NCBI RefSeq assembly: GCF_016757755.1
Contig: NZ_CP068437.1
Span: 682,001 to 746,000, forward strand
Length of the DNA: 64,000 bases
Source of the DNA: Shewanella sp. KX20019
Lineage (GTDB): Bacteria > Pseudomonadota > Gammaproteobacteria > Enterobacterales > Shewanellaceae
Direction of reading: 5' to 3'
Below the pieces are notes generated by a model. It saw nothing but the letters and a program-made list of their open reading frames with translations, was not told where the DNA came from and searched no databases. This document shows positions 23,862-33,304 of this stretch, piece by piece (within the stretch, counting starts at the first letter, position 1; every line of letters begins with the position of its first letter). Position numbers and translations under genes: made by a program.

Positions 23862-25495
23862 CGTCGTGAATACTCACGTAAGGATCTGAAATAGAGCTTA
23901 TTAATGCTGCAACCATTGATGGTTGGCGCCAAAACATCCATGGTGAGCTTAATCCCAATGCAGAGGTGATTGACGAAAACCAAAACCCCGATGGCAATAC
24001 ATTTTATGCGCGTAATGTTGGTTTTATGACTGACAATATTGAACGTGAACGTACTAACGGCCAACTGGTCACTCAATATGCACCTGTTTAAAACCTCGAA
24101 TTAATAGCTGATTACGCCAATTCCAAGCTCAATGATAATTCGTTAAAAGACACTTGGGGACTGTGGTTTTAAGGACCTGATAATGCAGCTCAAGCTCATA
24201 TAAATGAAAATGGCACCTTTGATTTGGTCAACGAAGTCGATGGCGACTACTCGGGCACCATGAATGAATCAGCGACAGAGAATGAGAACAGGTCACTGGG
24301 ATTTAACGCTAAATGGTCAGTTTCTGATAATTTGACGTTGAACTTTTATGCCAGCGGGAGCTATATTCCGCTGTTAGATTCCAGCTATAATGATCTCAAT
24401 CCCAACGGTAGCCCCGCCTACAACCAGAAGACTATGCTACGCTATTTTTTGGAGTGTTAGCCAACCAGAACGAGACTGATATAAGTCAATATCAATTTAG
24501 TGGTACCTGACTAAGTGATGCAGAAGGCTTGTCTTTAATCGATTTCCTAGAGATGGATACACATGCTCAGGGCAGTTACAGTGGCCCAATCAATGCCGGC
24601 TGGTATGGCTATAAGGCTTCGGTAGCAGACCAAATACGCTATGTTGACTTAGGCGGTGGCTTTTTGGATGGTTTTTCCGGTGGCGACATGCCTATTCCTT
24701 ATTACAGTAGTTATGACATTGGGAAGATGTTTTCATGGGCTGAGGAGGAGTTTGGGGTTGAGTACAATCCAGTCCCGTTTACTGATGACCATATGATCAA
24801 CGAAAAAACTGCTTCGGCCTATATTCAGTTCCATTTTGAATCTGAGTTGTATGACACGCCGTTGAGCGTGGTGACAGGTTTACGCTACGAGCAGACAGAT
24901 GTAGAAGGCAGAATCCTACAGCAAGAATCTGAAAGTCTGGTCTGGTTAAATCCAACTGAATGGCAAGCGATTTTTAGTGATGAGCAAAGTTATAGCCATG
25001 AAACCAATGACGATAGTGTATTTCTGCCAAATTTAGACGTTAACTTAGAGATACAGGGAAACTTAATGGGTCGCTTCTTCTACAGTCAAACGAACAGTCG
25101 TGAAAACCTTGCCACAATGCGAGCTTCCACCTTACTGACTCCGCTGTCTAAAGTGGGTAGTCGTACAGGCTTTTTAGGTAATACTCAGCTAAAACCATAC
25201 ACCTCAAATAATATCGTTCTGTCGCTAGTGTACTATTATGGTGACTCAAATTACGTCTCGGTCGGCTGGTTCAATAAAGAGGTGGAGACATTTTTAGTTA
25301 ATACCATCGAAAGCGTTAGCTATTCAGACTTGCTTGATCCCTATCATGGAGGCTTAGCAAGCCAGCCCCTGTGATAAAATCATCTCATCAGGTGGTGTAC
25401 CTAGTGATGAGAGTGTTTTTAATTAGCTAATATACAATGGTCATGGCGATGCCAATGGTAATATTTCACCAAGCGCGGGGGATCAATTAGCAAGG
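23862..25495 (+). pseudogene. Broken TonB-dependent outer-membrane receptor
   Basis: Pieces of one receptor can be read in changing plus-strand frames. R-R-E-Y-S-R-K-D-L starts near 23862, then a frameshift leads to N-A-A-T-I-D-G-W-R-Q-N. In-frame stops fall in A-P-V-stop-N-L-E and W-F-stop-G-P-D. Longer pieces run at 24224-24460 and 24529-25374 (G-L-R-Y-E-Q-T-D-V-E-G, A-Y-I-Q-F-H-F-E). These are barrel segments of the large receptor type common in Shewanella and Alteromonas. The plug domain, TonB box and C-terminal barrel end are missing. With at least two frameshifts and several stops it cannot be functional. Confidence 0.8.
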
Positions 25496-25566
25496 TGTTG
25501 CTGTGTATATTTATTGTCAGCAATCCCCTACACCCATCCTACTGAATCCTGTATTTCCAGAAACTA

Positions 25567-25628
25567 TTCTCTTTAATGTGAAAAATAAATGGGCCGACAT
25601 TAAGTCGGTTTTTTTGTCTGAAACTCAA
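25567..25628 (+). repeat. Right copy of the tRNA-terminator repeat, still a terminator
   Basis: This matches 11129-11193: TTCTCTTTAAT, then CCGACATTAAGTCGG with a T-run, then CTGAAAcTCAA. The CCGAC/GTCGG hairpin with seven T is intact. The bases just upstream (TCCAGAAACTA) no longer read as the 3' end of a tRNA. This is the probable right end of the AssT island. Confidence 0.55.
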
Positions 25629-25797
25629 TAATAAGCCGCTTCATATCCTAGTCGCTATTAACTGGGATTGAGTTTTGCTCAACTAACGTATAATCCTTGT
25701 ACTTAGTTTTTCTTTTCGACGATAATTTCCGTAAATGCTGTTATCAGTATCGTTTGATACATTTATACCTAAGGCTACTCACTCAAAGGAATGTAAA

Positions 25798-27699
25798 GTG
25801 TCTCTAATTAAACCCCTCTTTTTAATGGCAGTGATTATACTGCTGCCTCTAAAGTCTCAAGCTGTTACCGTCGAGGAATTTTCAAAACACCCTCAGTTCT
25901 ACAATGTAAAAATATCTCCTGACGGTAAACACCTTGCCGTGTTGCTTGATAATGAAGGCCGTAAGACATTGGCCTTTCTAGAAACGGATACAAAAAAGGT
26001 AACCTACTCATTACATAATGGCAATTATGACCAAGCTGGAAGGTTTTATTGGGTAAATAATGAAAGAGTGATAACACAAATTCAAAGAGTTACTGGTCGA
26101 TTTGAAGGCCCGATGAATACTGGTGAGCTTTACGCCATAAATTATGATGGTAAAAAGAAAAAGATGATTGCGGGATATCGCTCTAAGGGGAAGTCGCCTG
26201 GAGGCAGCTTTTTGCTGGATGGCTTAACTGGTGATGACCAACATATTTTAGTGCAGAAACATAGGCGGTCAGGGGGCCAAGTTATACCTCGGGCAGTAAA
26301 GCTAAATGTATATACTGGCCGTGAGTATAACGTTAAAAAAGCGCCAATGTCAGATAGCAGTTTCTTAGTTGATCACAGTGGTACACCGCGTTTTTCTATT
26401 GGAGTTGATAAGGACCATCTTACCCAAGTTTATTACACGAAAGGGAAAGACGATGATTGGGTAAAGTTCGGTGAAGATATTGAGGGTAAGTTTGAAGCAA
26501 TTACCTTTGCTAAAGATAATAACACCATCTATGCGTTGCAAAGTAAGGATGGTGGCCCTAAAGGTCTGTATGAGTACGATATAGCAACTAAAAAGTCGAC
26601 CTTACTGTATCAGAGTAAATTGGCTGATCCTAGTATCATATTTGGTACAGATTTGAATCAATTGTATGGGATCCAAATTGATGAAGATTATCCCCAATTT
26701 CAATTTTTTGCTTCAGAATCAACCGAGGCTCAACTGCATAAATCGTTACTGAGCGCATTCAAGGGTGAGACAGTTTATATTAGCAGTATAACGGCGGACA
26801 AGCGTAAAGCGGTAGTTCATGTGTCTGGTGATCGTAATCCTGGTGAGTTTTATCTTTATGACACTCAGACCAATAAGGCAGAGCATTTGCTCAGTAGTCA
26901 TTCGTGGATCGATAAAAGTAAATTAGCGCCAACCGAGCCTTTTAGGATCAAAACCCCCGATGGATTAGTCCTCAATGGTTATTTAACATTGCCCGTAGGC
27001 AAAACCAGTAACTTACCCACAGTTGTTATTCCTCATGGTGGACCTCATACGCGAGATTACTGGGGTTACAACGCTCAAGTGCAGCTTCTTGCCAGTAAAG
27101 GTTATGCGGTTGTTCAGGTGAATTTTAGAGGCTCTACTGGCTATGGTGAGTCATTTAAAGAGGCCGGCTACAAACAGTGGGGCGCAAAAATCCAAGATGA
27201 CATCTTATTAGCGACCCAATATGCGGTGCAAACGGGAGTAGCAGATAAAGATAGGCTGTGTATTTTTGGTGCTAGTTTTGGTGGCTACAGTGCGCTACAA
27301 GCGTCGATACGTGAACCTGATACTTTTAAATGCAGCATTGGGTACGTGGGCGTATACGACTTAGCCATGTTGTATAAAGAAGGTGATATTAAAGACGTAA
27401 AATGGGGCGATGCTTATTTGGATAAAACCTTAGGAACAGATAAAGCTGAGTTGATTTCTCAATCTCCGGTGCATAATATCGATAAGCTTAAAACGCCGGT
27501 ATTGATTATTCATGGTGAAGATGATAACCGCGCCCACTTTGAGCACGCACTGGCGTTGAAGGAGGTACTTGATAAGGAAGAGCACCCCTATGAATGGCTG
27601 GTGAAAGATAAAGAGGGACATGGTTTTTACAAAGAGGAAAATATCATTGAAGCAAACCACAAAATATTGGCGTTTTTAGACAAATACATCGGTCACTAA
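25798..27699 (+). CDS. Secreted S9-family prolyl oligopeptidase-like peptidase
   Basis: About 633 residues from a GTG at 25798, with AAAGGA upstream and a signal peptide (M-S-L-I-K-P-L-F-L-M ... S-Q-A). A longer frame from 25735 would bury the signal sequence, so the GTG is preferred. A beta-propeller occupies ~25-370. The C-terminal alpha/beta-hydrolase holds Ser493 (G-A-S-F-G-G-Y-S), Asp576 (H-G-E-D-D-N-R) and His608 (E-G-H-G-F). This is the acylaminoacyl/dipeptidyl aminopeptidase group that clips short peptides, probably in the periplasm. The gene stands alone between the island end and a strong terminator. Confidence 0.88.
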   Translation: MSLIKPLFLMAVIILLPLKSQAVTVEEFSKHPQFYNVKISPDGKHLAVLLDNEGRKTLAFLETDTKKVTYSLHNGNYDQAGRFYWVNNERVITQIQRVTGRFEGPMNTGELYAINYDGKKKKMIAGYRSKGKSPGGSFLLDGLTGDDQHILVQKHRRSGGQVIPRAVKLNVYTGREYNVKKAPMSDSSFLVDHSGTPRFSIGVDKDHLTQVYYTKGKDDDWVKFGEDIEGKFEAITFAKDNNTIYALQSKDGGPKGLYEYDIATKKSTLLYQSKLADPSIIFGTDLNQLYGIQIDEDYPQFQFFASESTEAQLHKSLLSAFKGETVYISSITADKRKAVVHVSGDRNPGEFYLYDTQTNKAEHLLSSHSWIDKSKLAPTEPFRIKTPDGLVLNGYLTLPVGKTSNLPTVVIPHGGPHTRDYWGYNAQVQLLASKGYAVVQVNFRGSTGYGESFKEAGYKQWGAKIQDDILLATQYAVQTGVADKDRLCIFGASFGGYSALQASIREPDTFKCSIGYVGVYDLAMLYKEGDIKDVKWGDAYLDKTLGTDKAELISQSPVHNIDKLKTPVLIIHGEDDNRAHFEHALALKEVLDKEEHPYEWLVKDKEGHGFYKEENIIEANHKILAFLDKYIGH

Positions 27700-27719
27700 C
27701 TCCAGTTAATGCTCGGTTT

Positions 27720-27747
27720 AAAAGGCATTGGTAATTAATGCCTTTTT
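27720..27747 (+). terminator. Terminator after the S9 peptidase gene
   Basis: AAAAGGCATT and AATGCCTTTT form a 10-bp stem with a 7-base loop, ending in five T. It is in position to work in both directions between the convergent genes. Confidence 0.8.
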
Positions 27748-27765
27748 GTAACAATCCAATGATGA

Positions 27766-28917
27766 TTAACTTTGTAGGATCTGTAAAGGCAGTGCCAGCA
27801 TGTCATCACCACTGCCTGCAAAATACCAAATAATACCGATTAAGGCGCCCACCGTCAGAAAGTACCAAACCGCGGAAAAAATCTGCCCGTAGCGATCCAG
27901 CGGTAATAGGTGACTCTGATGACGGGTCTTCCACTCAAACACTATCTCAGCACTGCCAATAAGCAGTAAGAAACCAAGCAAAGCCAACCCTAGGGTGTAG
28001 CTGATGTAAACGCCAATAGCCGCGCCTGCAATACAGGCAACAAGCCCCATCACACTGTTCATTGAAAAGCTAATACTCTTGAGAATATGGCCACCATCTA
28101 ATGGCAATATCGGCAGTAGATTAAATAGGTTAAGTAGGGCATTGAATGCGGCAAGGCCGGCGAAGAAGATATTGCCAGTAACCCAATAGGCGATTAGCGC
28201 CGCTATCGACATTAGCAGCCCAAAGGTGGGCCCCATAATCGAGATCACTACATCTTGCCAGCGGGTATTAATCTTTTCATCGCTTAAGGCTAAACCACCC
28301 ATGAAGGGGATGAGGTAAATTCCCTTGGTTTTCATGCCAAAGTGCTTCATTGCACGGATATGGCCATATTCGTGAAATACCAAACAAGCGATGAGTGCCA
28401 GTGCAAACTGAAACGAAAATAACCAAGAATATGCGGCAACACTGGCACCTGCCAGAACGACCTTAATTACTTTGGCGCTCTTTAATAGTTTGAAGCCTAA
28501 AGACGCTAAGCCAACCACACTAAATTGCTTTTTCTCTGCCACGGCGACAGTTGGTACTTGCTGTTCAATATCTTTACTGTTCCGTTGGCCACTACTGATA
28601 AGCTGTCCGTTGTGCAGTAGGCGATAGTCGATGAGAAAAGGCTGCCAAGTCAGATCGGTTTCTAAGATGATCTCTAGGGTGTGCTGCTGGATTTCAATCG
28701 TATCGGCTGTTGTAGCTGTTGTCGCTGTTGTCGCTGTAGGGGTGGCAGTACTAAGTTCAAAAGTATGACTTTTTAAGCCTTCATTCTCAGCGCTTGCTTG
28801 GATAACTGAGACTAAGGTATCGCCCCAAAAGAGTTGCTGCCAACCTGCCATAGAGCCCTCTAAGCGAAGTGGCTTCCCAAGGCAGTCAATTTTCAATAAT
28901 TCCACGTCATATCTCAA
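27766..28917 (-). CDS. Site-2 protease-like membrane metallopeptidase (M50)
   Basis: A 383-residue protein. The first ~130 residues are soluble and include a Thr/Ala-rich stretch (T-A-T-T-A-T-T-A-T-T). The rest has several transmembrane helices with the M50 zinc motifs His182-Glu-Tyr-Gly-His186 and N-L-L-P-I-L-P-L-D-G-G-H (Asp274). Site-2 proteases cut membrane-bound regulators or signal remnants inside the bilayer. It lacks a PDZ domain, so it is not RseP. A FapA-like gene lies upstream on the same strand with a 53-base gap. The substrate is unknown. Both zinc motifs are intact, so activity is likely. Confidence 0.82.
   Translation of the reverse strand: MRYDVELLKIDCLGKPLRLEGSMAGWQQLFWGDTLVSVIQASAENEGLKSHTFELSTATPTATTATTATTADTIEIQQHTLEIILETDLTWQPFLIDYRLLHNGQLISSGQRNSKDIEQQVPTVAVAEKKQFSVVGLASLGFKLLKSAKVIKVVLAGASVAAYSWLFSFQFALALIACLVFHEYGHIRAMKHFGMKTKGIYLIPFMGGLALSDEKINTRWQDVVISIMGPTFGLLMSIAALIAYWVTGNIFFAGLAAFNALLNLFNLLPILPLDGGHILKSISFSMNSVMGLVACIAGAAIGVYISYTLGLALLGFLLLIGSAEIVFEWKTRHQSHLLPLDRYGQIFSAVWYFLTVGALIGIIWYFAGSGDDMLALPLQILQS
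28706..28737. repeat. 9-bp tandem repeat inside the M50 peptidase gene
   Basis: GCTGTTGTA, GCTGTTGTC, GCTGTTGTC and a partial fourth unit encode Thr-Thr-Ala repeats on the minus strand. Copy-number change would keep the frame and only alter the length of the soluble linker. Confidence 0.7.
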
Positions 28918-28970
28918 CGATTTAAAGTAACGTTATTATGCCGCTAAATAGAGTTAGAAGACAATGAATC

Positions 28971-30641
28971 CTACTTTTTTGCACTGTAATCAAAGTCGAT
29001 CTCTTGATTGATATTGGTGATCCTACAAGGGCCGTGGTCTCGTTGTGTGCGGTTAAACGCCTTGCCAATATGGATCTCGATATTGGTAAAAACGTGCTTT
29101 AAGGCATCGACTCGATAGTTTTTATAGTAATTTGTAAGCTCTTGCTGAATAGATTCAAACTCAGCTTGCTCCTGTTGCTTGGTAGAGACAATTCGTCGTT
29201 TTTCCTCAAGCATCACAGTCACTTGTTCTACCATCATCTCATCGTCTTGCCACTGAGCCTTTGGCGGGAGATTTCCTAGTTGCCCGTCAATGTTTGCGAT
29301 AGCAACCATCATCGATTTAATGCTGTCTTTAAGTTGAATTAAATTCTGCTTGAACTCATTGATATGCATGGCACAGAATATTTCAGTTTTAGTACCTGCA
29401 GTGGCACCAATCGCCACCACTTTTAAGCCCTTATCGACCTCTACTTTTCCGCCGACCAAATCACCACGACGGCCGCTAGCGTCACAGACTATCAGCTGTT
29501 GTTTAGTCTTAGCATGGCTATGAAGCAATTGCTTAGTCACCAAGATATTACCGCTAGCTTCAAGGTTTGAATATTGCACAAACTGGGCGCTGATCTGACC
29601 TTGTGCTTTGAGGGTCGTGGAAAGGGCATTGTCTTTTAGTTGCCGACCAATAACACCTTTGCTGACGGTAATATCACCTTGAGCATTTAGTGTTGCCGAG
29701 TCGACAAACCCCATCACAGTGATATCGCCAGAGCTTTTTACCTTCATGCCCTCGCCGACATCGCCAGTGATCAACACGCTGCCTTTAAAGTCGACGTGAC
29801 CGTAGCCAACATTGACATTTTTTATCTGCAGCAGATCGTCGACCTGCATGCCTTGCTTTGTTTCGACCGGCTGGCCTGCAACGTCTGCGATTAATAGATG
29901 AGGGTTGTTCTCGCAAAACTTTGTACCGTCGCCAGCAACAAGCTTAAGATCTTTGCCTGGCTTGGCAAGCAGCTTGTCACCATAAACATTGTAGCCATCA
30001 ACGCCGGTGGTTGCCGGGTGCTTTAATATGAGCGCATTGCCTGGCTTTACCATGATCACGGCACCCAGGTTCCGCATGTCGACACTGCCGTCGCTATTTT
30101 CTTGCGGCTGTAATAGTCGCTCGCGAGCCAGCATGACTTTCCGCTCCAGTTTGGCGGCTTTACCGTGAATCGCAGCTCTTCCTTGGGCTATTGTATTGCA
30201 GCACTGCTCACCCGGTTGCAGTGAGGCAAACTGTGCTAGTGAAAGATCAATTTTGGCTTTGCTGAGACCAAGTTTAACTTGCTGTATTTTTAAGTTTTGT
30301 AAAATATCTTTGAGGGTTATATCTTGACCGCCATAGGCTGCGGTTAGGGTCATCGATACTTGCATCTTGTCATCAGATATCGCAAAACTGATGCTGGCAT
30401 CTTGGCGTTGTGCAATGGTATACAGCAGTGCTGATTGGCCATCTTCTTGACCACAAAGCTGATTAACTTGAACAACGGCTTTATTGATGGATTCTTGGAG
30501 TGGCTTTAGCTTGCAAAAAATAGGCAGCGCAAGAAGCTCAAGCAAATCCTGTTCAAGGATAGGGGCATGAGTGTTAGGGACTAGCGTTAACTCGGCATTT
30601 TCGCCGTCCGTACTTAGCTCGATGAGTTCAGGGTGCAGCAT
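28971..30641 (-). CDS. FapA-family (DUF342) protein
   Basis: A 556-residue protein. The middle (about 190-400) is the repetitive Gly/Asp-rich right-handed beta-helix of DUF342 (e.g. S-S-G-D-I-T-V-M-G-F-V-D-S-A). It is preceded by an N-terminal domain and followed by a helical, Gln/Glu-rich coiled-coil-like part (~410-510). Relatives are called FapA (flagellar assembly protein A) and in Vibrio affect flagellar pole signalling, but Shewanella carries several paralogues. It is not in a flagellar cluster here, so a flagellar role is only inherited from the family name. No signal peptide is seen, so it is probably cytoplasmic. The family is clear and the cellular role is not. Confidence 0.75.
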   Translation of the reverse strand: MLHPELIELSTDGENAELTLVPNTHAPILEQDLLELLALPIFCKLKPLQESINKAVVQVNQLCGQEDGQSALLYTIAQRQDASISFAISDDKMQVSMTLTAAYGGQDITLKDILQNLKIQQVKLGLSKAKIDLSLAQFASLQPGEQCCNTIAQGRAAIHGKAAKLERKVMLARERLLQPQENSDGSVDMRNLGAVIMVKPGNALILKHPATTGVDGYNVYGDKLLAKPGKDLKLVAGDGTKFCENNPHLLIADVAGQPVETKQGMQVDDLLQIKNVNVGYGHVDFKGSVLITGDVGEGMKVKSSGDITVMGFVDSATLNAQGDITVSKGVIGRQLKDNALSTTLKAQGQISAQFVQYSNLEASGNILVTKQLLHSHAKTKQQLIVCDASGRRGDLVGGKVEVDKGLKVVAIGATAGTKTEIFCAMHINEFKQNLIQLKDSIKSMMVAIANIDGQLGNLPPKAQWQDDEMMVEQVTVMLEEKRRIVSTKQQEQAEFESIQQELTNYYKNYRVDALKHVFTNIEIHIGKAFNRTQRDHGPCRITNINQEIDFDYSAKK

Positions 30642-30825
30642 GAAAATCCCTATCGTTTATTTATTATTATTAAAGAGATTGGGATCGAGTATAACCACAT
30701 AACACGCGGTCATGAAAGTATAAGGTATACATCCTGAGACTAATCTCACAGCAAAAATGTAACCCGATACTGGTTACGGAATATTCAGCTAGTCTAAAAT
30801 TTATACCATACTTTTATGCTTTGGT

Positions 30826-31854
30826 TTAGCGTTTTATGTTGGAGTAAATTTTGTACCTGTTGTTCTCCGCATTAACGTTAACACAGCCGAAGTTTTCAGC
30901 AATACAGTCAGAGTAGGGCAGGTGTCGATTAGCCACGATATTAAACAATCCCCCTTTGGATAAATTCGCTGCACTGGCTTTAACAAAATCAGTCGCGATA
31001 GTGGTGAGGCGATTTAATCCGTCATGAAACGGTGGGTTAGAGATAATACCGTCGTAAGTTTTGCTTGTTTGTGCCATACCGTCTGATGCAAACACATCTG
31101 CGTTAAGCCCGTTGGCCTGTAAAGTGAGCTCGCAAGATGCCAGCGCCATTGCGTTGATATCGACACATTCAAGTTTTAGCTCTGGTTGCGCGGTTAACAG
31201 TGCAGCGGCTATAACGCCAGCTCCACAACCAAAATCAAGCACGGTTCCACGCATCTTCGGCAGATTTTCGAGTAACAGTTTGGTACCGTCGTCGAGCCTC
31301 TTCTCACTAAATACCCCGACCATATTGCAGATAGTGATTTCACCTTGCGGTGTTTGCAGTTGATATTTGCTGTACCAATCTTGCATCTTTATCTCTGGAG
31401 CTTGGCGGTTTAGCTCGCTGGTAAATACAATACAGTGGCGAGCATTATCTGCTTTGAAAGCTTTATCAAAGTAGTCTGGCAATAACTTGGGGAGAGATTT
31501 AACTCCACCTTTGTTTTCTCCAACCACAATCAATTGCCCCTGTGGTTTAAGATGCTTAGCGGCAAGGTTAAATAGGTAAGGCGCCAACGCTTTGGCCTTA
31601 GGGAAATAAACAATAACGCTATCAAAGCAGTCTTGGTTTGGCAGTTGATGGCCGAAAAACAACTGTAAATTACTTGCTGTATGGGGTTGCATTATTAGGT
31701 GGTGATGAAAATCTAAGGCTAAAGCGCTGACGCTAGATGCGCTGTCTAATAGTGCTTTAGGCAAAATATCGCCTTCATAATTAAGTACTAATACAGATTG
31801 GCCATTAACTAAGTCACTGTTTCTAAGAAGGGCTTGCGAAGCGTTGGTTAGCAT
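30826..31854 (-). CDS. rsmC: 16S rRNA m2G1207 methyltransferase RsmC
   Basis: The 342-residue length is exactly that of RsmC. It has two Rossmann-like halves: a degenerate N-terminal one (about 1-170) and an active C-terminal one. The SAM loop is V-L-D-F-G-C-G-A-G-V-I-A, and the catalytic motif is I-S-N-P-P-F-H-D-G. RsmC methylates the exocyclic N2 of G1207 in the 30S subunit. RlmG is the closest alternative, but it is longer. It is a single gene between the FapA-like gene and the alkaline phosphatase. Part of a core-gene block, with nothing odd. Confidence 0.9.
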   Translation of the reverse strand: MLTNASQALLRNSDLVNGQSVLVLNYEGDILPKALLDSASSVSALALDFHHHLIMQPHTASNLQLFFGHQLPNQDCFDSVIVYFPKAKALAPYLFNLAAKHLKPQGQLIVVGENKGGVKSLPKLLPDYFDKAFKADNARHCIVFTSELNRQAPEIKMQDWYSKYQLQTPQGEITICNMVGVFSEKRLDDGTKLLLENLPKMRGTVLDFGCGAGVIAAALLTAQPELKLECVDINAMALASCELTLQANGLNADVFASDGMAQTSKTYDGIISNPPFHDGLNRLTTIATDFVKASAANLSKGGLFNIVANRHLPYSDCIAENFGCVNVNAENNRYKIYSNIKR

Positions 31855-31928
31855 GAGTTTTCAAAGTCGGGTTTTAAGTGGCTGCAATTATACTTGAACC
31901 ACCTAAATATGCACTTTTAACTGGAACA

Positions 31929-31964
31929 ATAAAAAGCCACCGTTCAAAACTTGAAAGGTGGCTT
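31929..31964 (-). terminator. Terminator after the alkaline phosphatase gene
   Basis: AAGCCACC and GGTGGCTT pair around a 15-base loop. On the minus strand the stem is followed by a run of T (GGTGGCTTTTTATT), 18 bases after the phoA-like stop. Confidence 0.75.
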
Positions 31965-31981
31965 GTGTAGATCAACAGTCC

Positions 31982-33286
31982 CTAGTTTACTTTAGGCAGT
32001 AAACTCATCATTTTTTCAGCGATGTGAGTGTTGTCTTGATTGCCTTTAAACAGGTCTGCAGCAGGTCCCATAGCAAATACTTGTACATCACCACCGGTAT
32101 GGCCACTGGTGGTCCAACCGGTAAAACTGCGTGTATCAATCAGTTTTTTGAGTGCGACTTCTAATGCATTTTTCCCCTGCATGCGGGCATTGCTCAGTTG
32201 CTGTAATTCGGTATTATTCACTTCAAATCCAAGCAGTTGGTTTACACCTACCTGCCAATCATCAACTGCAATAGCTTGGGTCGCGATGGTAGCAGGGCTG
32301 GCGTTGACGCCTTTTAGTAGTTGAGTGTCCCATAGGTATTCGCCGTTCGCACCGATAGATAAACCGCCAGTATTATGATCTGCAGTGACCACTAACAGGG
32401 TGTCTGGGTGCTGACGAATATACTGCTCAACCACTTCAATAGCATTAGCAAAACCATGCATTTCAGCCATTGCAGTGGCGATATCATTGTTGTGCCCAGC
32501 CCAGTCGATCAAACTTCCCTCAACGAGTAACACAAAGCCTTTTTCATTTTGAGAAAGCAGATCTAATGACTTCTGCGTTAGTTTACTTAGGGTGTTTGCA
32601 TCGCTGTCGTCGATCACCCATGGGAGTTGAACGTCAGCAAAGAGTCCGAGCACTTTAGGCTTGGTAATACTGTCGAGCTGCGTGAGCTGAGTGATGTGTT
32701 GGTAACCTTTTGCATTAAATTGGTTCAACAGTGCTTCAGAGAAGTACTTTTGCCCACCACCTAAGATCACGTCCGCATCAGATTTAAGCATATCTGCTGC
32801 AATAGCTTGGTAATTTCGTCGGCTTTCGTTGTGGGTTAAAAAGGCGGCAGGGGTCGCATGGTTAACTTGAGATGTTACTGCTACGCCGGTAGACATGCCA
32901 CGCGCTTTTGCCATCTGCATGATGGTAGTCAAAGGGCGTTTATTGATGTCGACAGAGATAGCACCATTGTAGCTCTTAACCCCAGTGGCGAGTGCAGTAG
33001 CAGATGCCGCAGAATCGGTGACGTAACCGCTTTCTCTTGCTGGATAGGTTGACGCCATCCCCACAAGCAAGCGATCAAATACTGTTTGCTCGATCTCTTC
33101 AGTATCAGGGTTGTCCTGAAAGTAACGATAGGCACTGGTGTAAGCTGGCCCCATGCCGTCACCAACCATGATGATCATATTCTTAGGGCGCGATGGCGCC
33201 TGTTGAATATCAATATTCGCGCTGGCATAAAGTGGCAATACAGCAAGGGCACTAAGGACCCAAGTAAAGGTGTTTCTAAAAGTCAT
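31982..33286 (-). CDS. phoA: Periplasmic alkaline phosphatase
   Basis: A 434-residue secreted phosphomonoesterase with a signal peptide (about 1-23, ending Y-A-S-A). Metal and catalytic sites are Asp43 (M-V-G-D-G-M-G), the nucleophile Ser92 (V-T-D-S-A-A-S-A-T), D-W-A-G-H-N-N-D, T-A-D-H-N-T-G-G and S-G-H-T-G-G. The two metal-ligand His motifs are in the PhoA order. The size is that of compact PhoA relatives common in Shewanella. It frees inorganic phosphate from esters in the periplasm. No Pho box was sought far upstream, and the gene starts only 18 bases after gshB ends, which suggests co-transcription or a short promoter inside gshB. Confidence 0.88.
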   Translation of the reverse strand: MTFRNTFTWVLSALAVLPLYASANIDIQQAPSRPKNMIIMVGDGMGPAYTSAYRYFQDNPDTEEIEQTVFDRLLVGMASTYPARESGYVTDSAASATALATGVKSYNGAISVDINKRPLTTIMQMAKARGMSTGVAVTSQVNHATPAAFLTHNESRRNYQAIAADMLKSDADVILGGGQKYFSEALLNQFNAKGYQHITQLTQLDSITKPKVLGLFADVQLPWVIDDSDANTLSKLTQKSLDLLSQNEKGFVLLVEGSLIDWAGHNNDIATAMAEMHGFANAIEVVEQYIRQHPDTLLVVTADHNTGGLSIGANGEYLWDTQLLKGVNASPATIATQAIAVDDWQVGVNQLLGFEVNNTELQQLSNARMQGKNALEVALKKLIDTRSFTGWTTSGHTGGDVQVFAMGPAADLFKGNQDNTHIAEKMMSLLPKVN

Positions 33287-33304
33287 ACCGAGTCCTTGGA
33301 CAGG

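Noticed and set aside
23858..24076. Minus-strand 72-codon frame
   Set aside because: It is antisense to the broken TonB receptor.
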